64,000 nucleotides of DNA. Source: Dactylorhiza incarnata (lineage: Eukaryota; Streptophyta; Magnoliopsida; Asparagales; Orchidaceae). The stretch spans positions 5,766,001-5,830,000 of the forward strand of contig JAWHQI010000065.1 of the NCBI GenBank assembly GCA_033032865.1, in the 5' to 3' direction. The number at the start of each line of letters is the position of its first letter. Position 1 is the first letter of the stretch. A model generated the notes under the pieces. The model searched no databases and was not told the origin of the DNA. It saw nothing but the letters and a program-made list of their open reading frames with translations. The position numbers were made by a program, and so were the translations under genes. Of this stretch, positions 47,474-58,547 are shown piece after piece.

Positions 47474-48689
47474 CATTCCACCCCGAAGACTGGCGAGGAG
47501 ACCTTCTGAGATGGCCTCTTTCCCTTTGTGGGTTGCGACCTCGTCGGTGGCTGCCTTAAGCTCGTGTTGGAGCTCTTTAGAATCTCATTATGCGGTGAGA
47601 TACCGCTGATCCACCATGTGAGATAGCTCTAAGGAGAGGAAGTGGGCTCGCATGGATTTGTTGACGAGCAGCCGGGACCGCAGGGCGCCAAAGTTGGTGG
47701 CGTACTCGCGGCCATAAAGCCCGAGGGCGAGGGAGAACGCTTCGCCTCCCACCCTATCACTCTCAACCCAGGAGGGGAGTAGCGACGAGCAAGAGATCCT
47801 GTTGAGGTCAGGATCCCACGCGAGCATCGGCTCGCCGAGGGTGTGAGGGAGTTTGGCCCCCAGGCTGAAGTTTGTATGGCTGATTGGCTTGGGCCCGCAG
47901 GGGGCGTCCTTCGGCTCGCTGCCCTCCTGAGCAGCTTTTTGGCTCGCGGAGGGGGTGAGCGGAGTCTCCGACTCGCTCAGGTCCACGACCTCTTTCCCCT
48001 TTGTTTTGTACGGGGTTTCCTTGTTCCTCTTCTTGGCGGAGGGCTTCGCAGCGAGCTGGCTCGCAGGCGGCAGCCGCTTTTTACCCGAAGTCGAGCCGGG
48101 GGGTTCTCAGCAAGCTTCAGCGACCGCGATGACGAGAGTGCTGGAATAGAGAGTCGCACTCCTCGCATACAAGGGATGGATGGGAAGATCCCGCTCACCT
48201 GCAAGCACAATGAAAGAGTTAGCGGATTGAAAGATAAAAAGTATATGGGAGTTTGCGAGGGTGAGCCGAACCTTCCCCTTGTAGGACCGGCAGCAATGAG
48301 TCCACCCTCTGCCGAAGGTGGGCGACCTCGAAGTTTTTACTGCCCAGGTACTGGTAGAGCCTCGCATCGTAACCGTCGAGCAAAGCGGGAGGGCGGTAGG
48401 TTGCATCATCCAGTTGGAAGGGGAAAAATTGGATGTTGTCGAACGGTCCTTTCACCAGGACGAATTTTTGGTGCCAGTAGTGGGCTATGTTCACCATCTC
48501 GCAGATGGTGACATGCTGGCTCGCAAAGTGGGTCGTCCCATCCTTGTACGCGCGTAAGGAAAAGACTTTGCTGAAGTCGAGCAGGCTGAACTCAATCTTC
48601 TCCTCCCGCAGGTAGTAGGCGAACGCGACCATCATGGCGATCGCGTTCGGCGTCAGCTGGCTCAATAGGATGCCATAGTAATTGAGTAA

Positions 48690-48764
48690 CTGAAAAATTC
48701 ACCAAGGTATGGTTAGCATGCTCCCTGCGAGGCGAGTAAGAATGGCGAGGATCGAATAGATTAC
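48690..48764 (-). other. intron 1 of B antisense gene 1
   Basis: GTAATC donor after TGCCAG, TTTTTCAG acceptor; 75 bp. Joining restores PEVCQ to LLNYYGILLSQLTPN, as expected for this protein family. Confidence 0.7.
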
Positions 48765-49140
48765 CTGGCAAACCTCTGGCCAGAGTGGGAGTCGCAACCC
48801 ATTCTCAAAATGAGCAATGGGGATGGTTAGCATGTCGGTGGACAGATAGTTGAGGGTGGTGGTGCTCGGCGGGAGACGAGCAATATACCCTGAAGGAATG
48901 TACTTGTCCACGACAACGAGGAACTCATCACTGGTTAGCAAGGCGCCGAAGAATGCGTGGTCGTGGAAAGCCCCGGCGCACCTGGCTCGCCCTTCTGATT
49001 CACCCTCGACAACCATGATGGTAATATTTGCGAGCCGGGGAAAGAAGCGAATGCGAGCTGGAGTTAGCGAGAGGGCCTGGAAGAAAGAAGAGAAGCTAAG
49101 GAACAGTTAATGCGGTAGTTAGAAAGTAAAAGATGGAGAC

Positions 49141-49148
49141 TATTTATA
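49141..49148 (-). promoter_or_regulatory. TATA box for B antisense gene 1
   Basis: CTATAAATAG on the minus strand, 125 bases upstream of the ATG at 49016. It lies in the internal region, not in an LTR. Confidence 0.6.
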
Positions 49149-49488
49149 GAAATGAAAAGGGCGGGAAGGATGCGAAGCGCCGGGGGGTGCGGATATAGGA
49201 ATCGCGCGGTGATTTTTTGGCACCCTGGGGTCTTATCCACTCCAAGCGGGTTGGCGTCTTGGCGAAGTCCGCTGGTTCACCGTCAGCGAGCCGAAACTGC
49301 AAAAAGGAAAAGCAAAGGCCGCGAGTGTGAGGCGATGTCTTGTGAGCCAGACATATTTAAGCAAAAACAAGCAAGGCGCGAGCATTATTAACATAGCGAT
49401 GAAAATCATACAAAGCAAGAAAGAAAGCCCGCAAGTGAGCGAGAATATCCTTATTATAATGTTCCTAATTGTTCAGAACCCCCAGAGG

Positions 49489-49489
<1 letters not shown>

Positions 49490-49521
<32 letters not shown>
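49490..49521. repeat. 32-base G homopolymer
   Basis: Uninterrupted G run between the two antisense units of element B. No match in another copy to give the original length. Confidence 0.9.
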
Positions 49522-49522
<1 letters not shown>

Positions 49523-49641
49523 GGATAGTAGCGAGAGAAAGAAACAAATAACAATGAAGTATAACTATTTAGTAATTATGCCATTTCCAGCGGTCGCGGC
49601 CTCGCACACCGGAGAGCGGTGGAATTCTCGGATAGTGGTAC

Positions 49642-50764
49642 TCACGGGACCGACTGGACATCGTGCTGCATAAACCACATGTAGTCCTCGATTCGCATGA
49701 GGTGCACCCCTGGAGAGGTGACCTCGCCGCGAGCGACCTGCTGCACTTCGGCGAGGACGCGGGCGTTCGCATCCTCCATGGCGGCAAACCTCTCCTCGTA
49801 AGCGGCCTGATTCATCCGGTCCTGATCGTATAGCTCTCGTAGCATCAAGGTCTGCTTCTGGAATATCTCGGCGACTCACCTCTTCATCTGTTCCGGGTCG
49901 CCGGGGTCCCCCAGGAAATCCGCGACCTGGCTCGGCGAGGGCGGGGGCGACATCTCCACCTCCCCGTGCTCTGACTCGGTAGTCGGGGTTGGAAGAACAC
50001 CTGCAAATGAAAGAAAGTCAACATAAGAGGCAGCGAGAGAGATAAGCGGACGAAATTATCTAACATGGCGAGATGAGAATGGTACGGGGTTGTGGGCGAG
50101 AAGAGCTCGGCTGGCCCTTGAAGGCCTTTGTAAAGGACGGGGTGATGGACTTTCCCAAGCCAGGGCGGTGCGTCGTTCCATTTTCAGCCCGGGGCTCGGC
50201 AAGTAGCGAGCCACCCGGGCTTCGTTGGCCCAAAGTACCGAACCCGGGGGTAATGATGTTCGTTTTCGGTGGGGTGTGTGGAGGGGGGGGGGGGGGTGGC
50301 GAGCCCACCGGAGTGGGAACTCGCCTCTCTGAGTTCGCGGGAGGAGACCCTGCAAGAAGAAATGGGGCGGGTCAGCGAGCAAGGAAAAGCGAGAGAGGAC
50401 AAGATAAATGGCTTACCAGGATGCGAGGGTGAGGCTCGCAGGTTAGTGGTCCTCGCATCAAGGGGGATCAATCCTCCCGGGGGATGGGGGCGAGACCCCG
50501 TTGGGAATGGCCTGATGAAATTCTTCTCTACGGGAGGGTCCTGTGAGCAAGGAAATAGAGTTAAGCAAATATTTTGGGGAATATCAAATCCTTTTGAGCA
50601 GAACCTGCGAGGCGAGCTCATGGCGGGGAGAGGGAGACAGTGGAGATGACTCATCCTCCCCGGACGGTCGTCGGACGGTCTTAGCCCTCTTAACCTGAGG
50701 CTTTAGCCTTCTGGACTGTCTGCGAGGCCCTGAGGCGAGCAAGTATCTCCTCCTCTTTAGACAT
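49642..50764 (-). pseudogene. possible second antisense gene of element B (spliced, decayed)
   Basis: ATG at 50764 (MSKEEEILARLRASQ) lies 77 bases from a TATA box. Later exon-like blocks have splice signals: 50540-50417 (acceptor CTCACAG, donor GTAAGC) and a block starting 50349 after TTCTTGCAG. The last block follows ATTTGCAG near 49998: TTESEHGEVEMSPPPSP, a TGA, then helical LMLRELYDQDRMNQAAYEERF and ending DVQSVP at 49642. Frameshift near 50690. I recognise no family. It could instead be distal exons of gene 1, but the TATA box and ATG at 49016 argue for two units. Confidence 0.45.
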
Positions 50765-50840
50765 CTCGCAAGGAACTGTGGCGAGCGGGGAAAGGAGTGA
50801 GGAGGGAAGAAAAAGTTTATGCACCGGCCGGAAGGATGGG

Positions 50841-50848
50841 TATTTATA
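50841..50848 (-). promoter_or_regulatory. TATA box for B antisense unit 2
   Basis: CTATAAATACC on the minus strand, 77 bases upstream of ATG 50764 and about 120 bases inside the 3' LTR border. Confidence 0.55.
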
Positions 50849-50951
50849 GCAGTGGGCATGGGTCCCACCAAAAGATTCTCACCACGTCACCAAGGGGCTG
50901 GCGAACACTAGGGGTTGGATGTTTCTTCGCGAGCCTAAAGTAGACTCACTA

Positions 50952-50964
50952 AGAGCGAGGATTG
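50952..50964 (+). other. polypurine-like primer site, element B
   Basis: AGAGCGAGGATTG directly before the 3' LTR. The same string precedes the F 3' LTR on the minus strand (60369-60381), so it is a shared and unusual Tat polypurine site. Confidence 0.65.
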
Positions 50965-51641
50965 TGTACAATCCCAGTGTCCCCCAGAGGGTGAGCAGAA
51001 ATGAAGGAACCATTTTGCGAAAGGGTAAGATGGCTAGCGAGCCAATGTGTAGGGCGAGCAGAGATCTCGGTGGTCGCTCGTGGGAGGGCAAGCGGGCCAA
51101 GGGCCTCGTCGGTTACTCACAGAGAGGTGAGGGAGCCGAGCCACTCGGATCGCGGGAGAGACTCTTGTGGGTGGCTCACCCAGGAAGGGTTCATGATCAT
51201 TTTTGCCTAAAAAACCCTGGTGTTCTGCAGTTAGCCACTTCAAACATCGGAGTTTGGCTGTTGGCAGGCCATTTTGGGCTACGTATAGCAAAAGAGTAAG
51301 GTGGAATCCCGCTATTAGCAGACCAGACCTAAAAAACTATATATAGACCTTGAAGGGCACCTTGGGAGAAGATTCGAATCTCAGTATTCTGAGCTTCTTC
51401 CTCCCTAGGTTATCTTAGTTTAGCTCTCAGGCTCTCCGAGGTGCCCAGTCTCAGCTTTGGTTTGGGAGGGGAAGCGCTCAATGATCTTCCGAGTGTGTGG
51501 TGGGACCTCCTCGCTGCGACCAAGGGTCTGTGTTTACTTCCGAGTCTCCGGTCGGTTCCTTCCGAGGAATTAGTAAGTGCTAGCTGTCGCTCATCCTTGA
51601 GGGCCCGAGCTCCACAAAGAAGCCAAGTCCTGGTTTCAACA
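50965..51641 (+). mobile_element. 3' LTR of Tat element B
   Basis: 677 bp, TGTACAATCC .. GTTTCAACA. TATA-like TATATATA at 51338-51345. Followed by target duplication ATAAC (51642-51646) and by C2 sequence ATGAAGTATTAACC. Confidence 0.92.
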
Positions 51642-51646
51642 ATAAC

Positions 51647-52400
51647 ATGAAGTATTAACCGTTTAGGACCAAAATGATTTAGGCAACCCATATTCACAAA
51701 GCATAATGCGTGCTAGCTCTTGAAGTATATTTTCTACCTCTTAGACTAGAAGTGCTAACCTGTCCAAATAAATCCATATGAATTAATTGAAGTGGTCTAG
51801 AAGTAGAAATTTCATTTTTGCTTTTAAAAGAATTTTTTGAAAGTTTCCTTTTTGACAAGGCGTACAAAGAGAAGATAAATTACCATTAAGCATTGGTAAA
51901 CCTTTAATTAGTTTATCTTTCGATAATTTCAAAATAAGTTTGGTGCTAGAGTGACCAAGACGTCTATGCCAAAGTTCTAATTCTTCATTTTTAGAGATAA
52001 AACATTTTAAAGAAGAATTTGAAAGATCATTAAAAGTAATCATATAAACATTATGCATCCTTGGTGCAGTGAGTACGACATCATTTGTTTTAGAATTTAT
52101 GATTTTGTAAGGATTTGTAGATTATTCAAATAATACATTTAAACCTTTACCACATAATTGACTAATTGAAATTAAATTATGTTTTAAACCATCTACAAAT
52201 AAAACATTTGAGATTGAGAAAGAATCGTTACGCACTGTGCCGATGCCCATGATCCTTCCTTTTCCGTTATCAACAAATGTTACCATCCCTCCTTTCTTCA
52301 TCTCAAGGCTAGGGAACTTTGCTTTGTTGTTGGTCATGTGTTTGGAGGATCCTGAGTCCAAATACCACACATCCTTTTTGTCCTTAGCCTGCCAACATAC
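51647..52400 (-). pseudogene. C2 copia pol, 5' half (protease, pre-integrase, integrase N-term)
   Basis: Protease MWYLDSGSSKHMTNN near 52330-52370 with the catalytic DSG, then the GLKHNLISISQLC motif. Pre-integrase and zinc-binding domain: ELWHRRLGHSS and SLCTPCQKG (H-H-C-C). Compared with C1, about 280 bp of the integrase core is missing between CTTGAAG (near 51725) and CTAGAAGTGCTAACC. It joins 37780 across element B. Confidence 0.88.
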
Positions 52401-52467
52401 CTAAAAAGGAGATGAGAGTAAAGATCCGGATACCCAAGAGGTCTCTCCCATAGAATAGGTGGAAACC

Positions 52468-54310
52468 TTAGACACCCAGATTTGCTTTATAGCATACGAC
52501 CCTTCTTCCTACATGAGTCTGAGGTGTGTCCAAATAAATGACATTTGGCACACGATATAAAGGGGATGAAACCCTTTTCGGAGTGTTGGATAAACTCTTG
52601 TAGGATGATGAGGTAACATTTGAATTTTGAAGAGATTCTTTATTAACAGAAATAAACTTTATGGATTTATTGCTAACGCCAGCATTAGGAGTTAACGTCT
52701 GGCAATAGCTCCCAGTAACATATCCAAGGCCATATTTGGTACTACCATGACTTTGGTTGGCAAAGATCATGTCTATAGATCATTGCCTAACTCCAAATTT
52801 CTTAATAGCCTTATTTAAATCATGAATTTGAGCATTGAGAGTAGTGTTTTCCGTTACTAACATAATGCACCGATTCGCAAAACTTTTCTTTCCTTCTTCT
52901 ATTTGAGAAAGAGAGGTTGTTAAGGTTCTTTCTAAATCCCCCTTCTCCTTAGTAAGAATTTCCATATTGGAGTGGGACTTAGAAAGAGCTTCTTCAAGCT
53001 CTTTCACTTTTGCCGAGGAGTGATTGCACTCTTGGCAAGATACCTTTTCTTTCCCTAATAGCTTAGATAATTTTTTGTGTTCTTTTAACACAAGTTTATT
53101 TCCAGAATTTAGAATCTCAATATCTTTTAAACTTTTATCAAAAAATTTGCATGTTTGTAAATACTCAATATATAAATCATCATAAGTAGTAGGGAGAGTT
53201 ATGTTTTCCCATAAGGCACATATTTGCCTCTTCTTCATCACTAGTGGATGAGCCGCTTGAATCATCGAAGGAGTCATCCCATATAGCCGCTTTTAGGACC
53301 TTCTTCTTCTCTTTTCCCATGTGCCGCTTTTCTTTATGCTCTTTCAGATATTTTAGGCACTGGGTCCGGATGTGTTCGATCTTTCTGCAATGGAAGCACT
53401 CCGGTGGTGGTCGATCATCATCGTCCTCGTCGCTACCTCTTCCTTTCTTTGATGAGGATCCCTTCTTATTGAAATATTTCCGGAAGGTGTTTCTCCTTTC
53501 CAGATTCTTCATGAACCTTTTGAACTTCTTCACAAAAAGGCTCTCCTCGTGCTCTTCATCGTCATCTCTATTAGCCTCCTTCTTTTATTTTAAGGCCAAA
53601 GCCTTCTTCTTTGGCTCCATGTTGTACTTTTGTTGTTGAATTTTGAGTTCAACCTCATGGGTCTTGAGGTTCCCAATGACGCTCTCAATTTGGAGCTTCT
53701 TCAAATCGTGCAACTCTGAGATAGCTGTCACCTTTGGATTGAACTTTTGAGGGAGAGACCTTAGAATTTTTCTCACCAAGTTGTCGTTGGAGAACACCTA
53801 TCCAAGTACTTTTGAGTCATTGAAAATCTTGGTGAACCTTGTGTACATTGAATCTACGTCTTCATCTTCCTCCATCCGGAATTTCTCATATTTGGATTCA
53901 AGTTGGAAGAGCTTTGAATCCATGACCTGCGAAGTACCTTCATGAGTAATTTCTAATAAATTCCATATGTCATAAGCTGTTTCGCAAGCATAAGTTCTAT
54001 TAAATTCCGTTCTATCCAAAGCACAAATAACGCATTCATTGCTTTAGCATTATTCCTACATCTCAACTTATCATTATCATCCCATCTACCTCTAGGTTTT
54101 CCATAATTACATCTCTAACAACAAATGTTAGTGGAGAGTAGCACGCTTCTACCATGCCCCAAACATCATTATCTAAAGCAGTTAAAAACAACGCATTCTT
54201 GTTTTCCAATAATTATAATCAGTACCAGTAAATAGTGGAGGTCTACTTATCCCTTGACCCTCCAAGAAAGTATGATCATGATGCATCATTATTCCTGGTT
54301 GTGAAACCAT
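52468..54310 (-). pseudogene. C2 copia gag
   Basis: ATG 54310 (MVSQPGIMMHHDHTFLEG), FTGTDYNYWKTRM, a stop, then the gag core (YDIWNLLEITHEG, YEKFRMEEDEDVDSMYTRF, ILRSLPQKFNPKV), then zinc knuckle CFHCRKIEHIRTQC near 53395. The knuckle Gly is Glu. A long coiled coil follows (53277-52780), then a Ser/Asn-rich linker (52770-52468) whose DNA at 52672-52712 carries the family C AACGCC/GGCGTT-type word. Stops and frame changes between blocks. Confidence 0.85.
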
Positions 54311-54322
54311 TTTGGAATAACC

Positions 54323-54336
54323 TTTCTCTGATACCA
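54323..54336 (-). other. primer binding site, C2
   Basis: TGGTATCAGAGAAA on the minus strand, two bases from the LTR end. An initiator-Met-tRNA-type site. Confidence 0.8.
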
Positions 54337-54338
54337 CG

Positions 54339-55516
54339 TGTTAGATCTGATGGTGCCCTTAGAGGGTGGGGTGGGGTGGGGGTGGGGGTGGGGGTGGTGA
54401 TTTAGGGGTTTACAATTTTTGGATAAACTGAGTGATTTTTATAAAACAGAAACTTTTTGATTCTGTTGCTAACGCCAGACGTTAAGAGTCAACGCTGGGC
54501 GTTAGCTCTCCAGAAAATAATTTTCACAGAAATATGTCAAAGTGATTTTACTTATGAAATCCTAAGTGAAATACAATTACACAAAATCAGAGATAATGAA
54601 AATGAACATTATATTTAAAAAGAGAATTACAAGATAAAATTTCAATAACGCCTGAAATTAAAGGCGACAAGGTAAAATTCACCTTTTGTTCCTTCACCAG
54701 TACTTCTCCCAAGAGCCAGTTGGCTATGACCTATCTTTCCCTAGATAAGGCCTCTAGCCACCCACTAGATCTACCCTAGACCTAGTCGCCACTCACAAGG
54801 CGGCGAATTACCCCATAAACTGATCCTGGCCTAGTTGCCACACGCAAGGCGTCGAATTCACTACCGTTACAAGAAAATAATGAAAAGATAAAAGAAAATT
54901 CAAAACAAAAGATTCCATATATTGAAGAGTGCTGATGGAGATGTTGAAGACACACAATGATCATCATCGGAGTTGAAGCGAGCGTCCTTCTTCAAATTTG
55001 ACCGTTGGAAATCTCCTTCTCACTCTTGTTCCTCAATGGTGGTGTTGGGAGTACTCTCTGAATTCGGGATGAAATCTCTCTCAGAAGTCTGGAATGAAGG
55101 CTTGGATGCATGTCACTTTGAGCAACGAAATCAGTTCTTTAAATAGGCACGAGAGCTAATACGTGGCGTTAGATAGTTAACGCCAGCGTTAGGAATCGTG
55201 TATCCGTCACGATCATGGCAGAGACCGTGGACTCAACGTGAGTGTTAACTCCAACGCCGGCGTTATCTATGGCTTCTCTACAGATTCCTTCTCGACGTCA
55301 TTTCATCTCAACGGATTCTTTCGACGAAAGTTAACGCGGGGTGTTAAATTCTAACGCCGAGCGTTAGATCTCTTTTCAGAGAATCGTCATTAATCACAAT
55401 CTAATTCATAGAGATATGTACCTATAGTACCTGCAGACTATAAACACAAACAAGATCATATACATATTGTGATTTGTTATTCTCAAACTAAGAGAGGTGG
55501 AACACAAGCTCCAACA
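54339..55516 (-). mobile_element. family C LTR-c (5' LTR of C2)
   Basis: 1178 bp and uninterrupted, so it is the best reference for this LTR family. TAACGCC/GGCGTTA words lie at 54470-54505, 55160-55270 and 55330-55365. It ends GCTCCAACA before the outer target duplication CTAAG (55517-55521). Confidence 0.9.
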
Positions 55517-55834
55517 CTAAGCTCCAAGACAATATCGTCATGTAAACTTACAACATCTTTCATATCGTCTTGTCTAATAAAAAGATGATGTATATCTAAT
55601 CGTCTTGGTAAAATACTTTCCAAGACGATATCGTCTTGACAAGGTTCATATACCATCATATAATATTATAAGTATGCTACATATAGTTTCAATGGTTTAT
55701 ATGAAGGAAGAAATAGACTAAGGCAATTATCGTCGAGGTTACTAAAAATGTCGTCGAGGAACAAAGATGATATTTCACGGAATAATAAGTCAGTTTATCT
55801 AGAAGAGCTCAAATATCCCCTTGAAGATCATAAA

Positions 55835-56300
55835 GAGTTGTCTAGTCGATTTGTGTAGAAGATTCGACTAGAAGGAACAAGCAGTGAAATATCGTCTTGA
55901 TAAACTATGAAGATATATCAAGTCAAATCGTGTAGAAGATTCGACTAGAAGGCACAAACAGTAAAATATCATCTTGAAGACTATGAAGAAACATCAAGTC
56001 GATTCGTGTAAAAGAATCAACTAGGGGATTAAAGTGTAAAATATCATCTTGTGGAAGAAACAACAAGACGATTCGTGTAGACAATTTGTCTAGAAGAATA
56101 AAGTGTGAAATATTATCTAGTTGACCACCAGTCACCAAGATGATTAATGTAGACGATTTGACCAGAAGATTATACTATGAAATATCGTCTTGATGTGAAT
56201 CAAAGACATCAAGATAATTCATGCAGAAGAATTGAACTAAAGTTATACACAGTGCAGATTCGTTCAGAAGAAGTAAATTCGACTAGACATCTAGTCAAAT
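55835..56300. repeat. ~75-bp tandem array in E LTR
   Basis: About six diverged units with GATTCGTGTAGAAGATTCGAC and GAAATATCGTCTTGA. A perfect inverted repeat at 55841-55872 has arms TCTAGTCGA and TCGACTAGA with a 14-base spacer. Confidence 0.8.
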
Positions 56301-57194
56301 GGCGGAAAGGGATGAATTTAAATTAAAGCGTGATTTTGGCATCATGTCATTTATTGTCACCGCAGATTGAGCCAATGAAAGCAGTGCTTTATGGAAAATA
56401 GAGAACTAACATAAAGGACATACGAGGAAGAGACCGTTATCAAGGGTCCTTATAAAAGGGTTGAGATATTTCAATAAACCCTAATCATGGGTTTCAATCT
56501 TTTCCTTAATTAATTTAAAAGAAAGAGCTTATCATCGCCGATGTCTGCAAGAAGAGGCATTCTCATTAGGAAGCTCAAGAAGGGAGAAGACATTTACTAA
56601 AAACAAATCATTTTTTTCTCCAGAAGTAAGAGTTTAACTCATTCTGCTGATCTGCTAAAAGCTAAATCATTTATCGGCAAAAAGAGGAAGAAAGATCTTC
56701 ACAGGCGCAGATGAACTATTCTTTATTAAAGTAGATTCTTTCAACTCTTCTGCAAGAAGATCAAGGTTGAAACTAATCTACACCAAGCTTTAAGAAGACT
56801 CCAGATTGACAATGTATTATTATTCTGAGTTTATAGAACGATCATGTATAACAAATCTTATTTTACTGTAGGATCTCTCTGAGATCTGAGTCGTAAGATT
56901 CAATTGGTTGAATATGAGTTGTAGGGTCCTGTGTGACCTGAGGTAGGAAGCCAGCCAATGCTTCTGAGTTGTAGGATCCTTGGGATCTGAGTGTAGGAGA
57001 CTTGGTATCTGAGGTAGGAAGCCAATGAGTGCTTTTGAGTTATAGGGTCCTTGGGACCTGAGGTAGGAGATGTGGTCTCTAAGTTGTAGGATCTGCGGAT
57101 TTGAGTTTGGTGGATATTGCCGAGTCCAGCATACTACTAGATAGGCGAAGAGGGAAAGTGGAGTACCCAGAGACACATTGTTTTGAGTAACCAC

Positions 57195-57202
57195 TATAAA
57201 TA
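57195..57202 (+). promoter_or_regulatory. TATA box, E LTR
   Basis: TATAAATA about 120 bases before the LTR end, plus strand. Confidence 0.55.
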
Positions 57203-57322
57203 TCCTGTGTATATGTTGTGATTGGTGTGTGATTATTACACTTAGTTTAATTATTACACAAAGTTTTTAAAATAACCGACATCACCTATTCACCCCCCTC
57301 TAGACACCCTAGGACTTTCAAG

Positions 57323-57334
57323 TGGTATCCGGGG
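57323..57334 (+). other. primer binding site, element E
   Basis: TGGTATCCGGGG, two bases after the LTR; resembles TGGTATCAGAGC with changes. Confidence 0.65.
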
Positions 57335-57399
57335 AAGGTTGTTCAAAGAAAGCTTAATAACTTGAACATATCTGCCCTAGGGAGTGTCAAGTACTCACC

Positions 57400-58184
57400 A
57401 TGACTTTTGGGGAGAACTTCAAGGAGCTCAGATCCATGAAGCTGCCAATCTATAGAAAGGAGAACTTTGCAATCTGAAAGGAGAGGGTCAAACTTTTATG
57501 GAAGCCTTTAATCTAAGGATCTTCATTATCATTGAAGAAGGTCCTTGTGTGCCAACCAAAGACTCATCTATTGATCCAACTAGGAATGTTCCAAAGAAGT
57601 ACAATGATATGGACAAGGATGAGATCATCATGGCCACTATGGACAAGAGAGCCAAGAAAATCGTGGTAAGTGTCATAGATGACTTAAACTTTCAGAATCT
57701 GGTGCACTATAGGACTGCCAAAGATATGTGGGACTCTCTGATAGTCTACATGGAAGGCACAGAAGAAGTGAGATATGATAGAAAATCAATTCTAAATCAA
57801 AAGTATGAAGCCTTCAGGCGGGACAAGAAGGACTCCATCTCTTAATGCTATGAGAAGTTCCTCAAAATAGTAAATGGTCTGAGAATATAAGAGAAATGGG
57901 CAACTTGACCAATATGCAACCTCACAATCTTTTCGGAAAGCTGCTGACCCATGAGTTGCAGCTGAACACCAGAAAAGTTAAAGAGGAGAACAATAAGTCC
58001 CTCAGCAGGAAGAAGCCTATAGCTCTAAAGGATGAGAGCCCAAGAAGAAGAAGAGAGTAATCTCCTATTCCTCACAGAAGACCTGCTGAATCAAACTTTG
58101 AACCCAACACTTCTAGTCAGAATGGTCTAACGGAGATATGGCCCTAATCTCCAAGCATTTCAAAAAGTTGCTCAACAAGAGGAG
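57400..58184 (+). pseudogene. element E copia gag, truncated by F
   Basis: ATG 57400 (MTFGENFKELRSMKLPIYRKENF), a stop, then a frame 57498-57845 with MDKRAKKIVVSVIDDLNFQNLV, AKDMWDSLIVYMEGTEEV and LNQKYEAFRRDKKDSIS, the copia gag (UBN2-type) core. Further stops follow. The sequence ends at 58184 where the F LTR begins; AGGAG (58180-58184) is the candidate target duplication. Confidence 0.8.
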
Positions 58185-58539
58185 TGTTGAAACCAGAGAA
58201 CTGGTCTCGACGTTCGCAAGGGGGATGCAGCTTACCCTTATTTGACCTGAGATAGAACCCTTGCCAGTAGCTAAGAGTCGGAGAACCTTACCCTTGAAGA
58301 ACACCTAAGTCCACGAACGGATCCCTTAAGCTGCAGCGTGGAGGTCCCACCACATACCCGGAAGCTCACAAGGAACTTCCCTTCCCAAGCCAATGTTGAG
58401 CCTTGGCACCTTGGAGGGCACTAAGGATCACCTCACCGTCCACCTTCAATGACAGGGGGAGGGAGGGGTAGTGCTTGCTCACAACACTCACGCGAGGGAG
58501 GGGGTAGCAACATCCCTTCCCAAGGTGCACATGGGGGTC

Positions 58540-58547
58540 TATTTATA
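58540..58547 (-). promoter_or_regulatory. TATA box, F LTR
   Basis: CTATAAATAGAC on the minus strand, same context as in LTR A (GGTCTATTTATAGA on plus). Confidence 0.55.

Larger units (their letters stand above)
47064..49016 (-). pseudogene. element B antisense accessory gene 1 (spliced)
   Basis: Exon 1 49016-48765: MVVEGESEG.., YIPSGYIARLPPSTTTLN, LPLWPEVCQ. Intron 48764-48690. Exon 2 from 48689: LNYYGILLSQLTPNAIAMMVAF, then WHQKFVLVKG. Intron 2 lies roughly between 48270 and 48110 (edges uncertain). Exon 3 ends at 47474: basic KKRNK stretch, SSLLPSWVE, ALGLYGREY, LELSHMVDQRYL, then TAA TGA in frame, then a coiled-coil part. Intron 47473-47403. Exon 4 47402-47064: coiled coil, a TAG, and LSIEDVVPDLFAPI at the end. 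The PS(Q/L)LxPNA motif is typical of putative gypsy-type transposon (Transposase_28-like) proteins. At least three in-frame stops make this copy a pseudogene. Function unknown. Confidence 0.7.
16988..55516 (-). mobile_element. family C copia structure with three LTRs and two internal regions
   Basis: LTR-a (16988-19392), internal C1 (19393-25072), LTR-b (25073-34062), internal C2 (34063-54338), LTR-c (54339-55516), all minus strand. The outer flanks are the same 5 bp, CTAAG (16983-16987 and 55517-55521), so the whole began as one insertion. It now holds four later insertions (I, J, D and B). Gag layout, LTR length near 1.2 kb and the AAAAGGGGGAGAT polypurine tract suggest the SIRE/Maximus side of Ty1/copia (inference). 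Confidence 0.85.
55522..57320 (+). mobile_element. family E LTR, right part
   Basis: Runs up to GGACTTTCA followed by a primer site, so it is a 5' LTR on the plus strand. It continues the left flank at 16497-16987 across the C insertion. It contains a ~75-bp tandem array, a run of ~55-bp repeats (56870-57110, GAGTTGTAGGATCC..GGTAGGAAGCC), a TATA box and TATTCACCCCCCTCTAG near the end. Confidence 0.8.
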
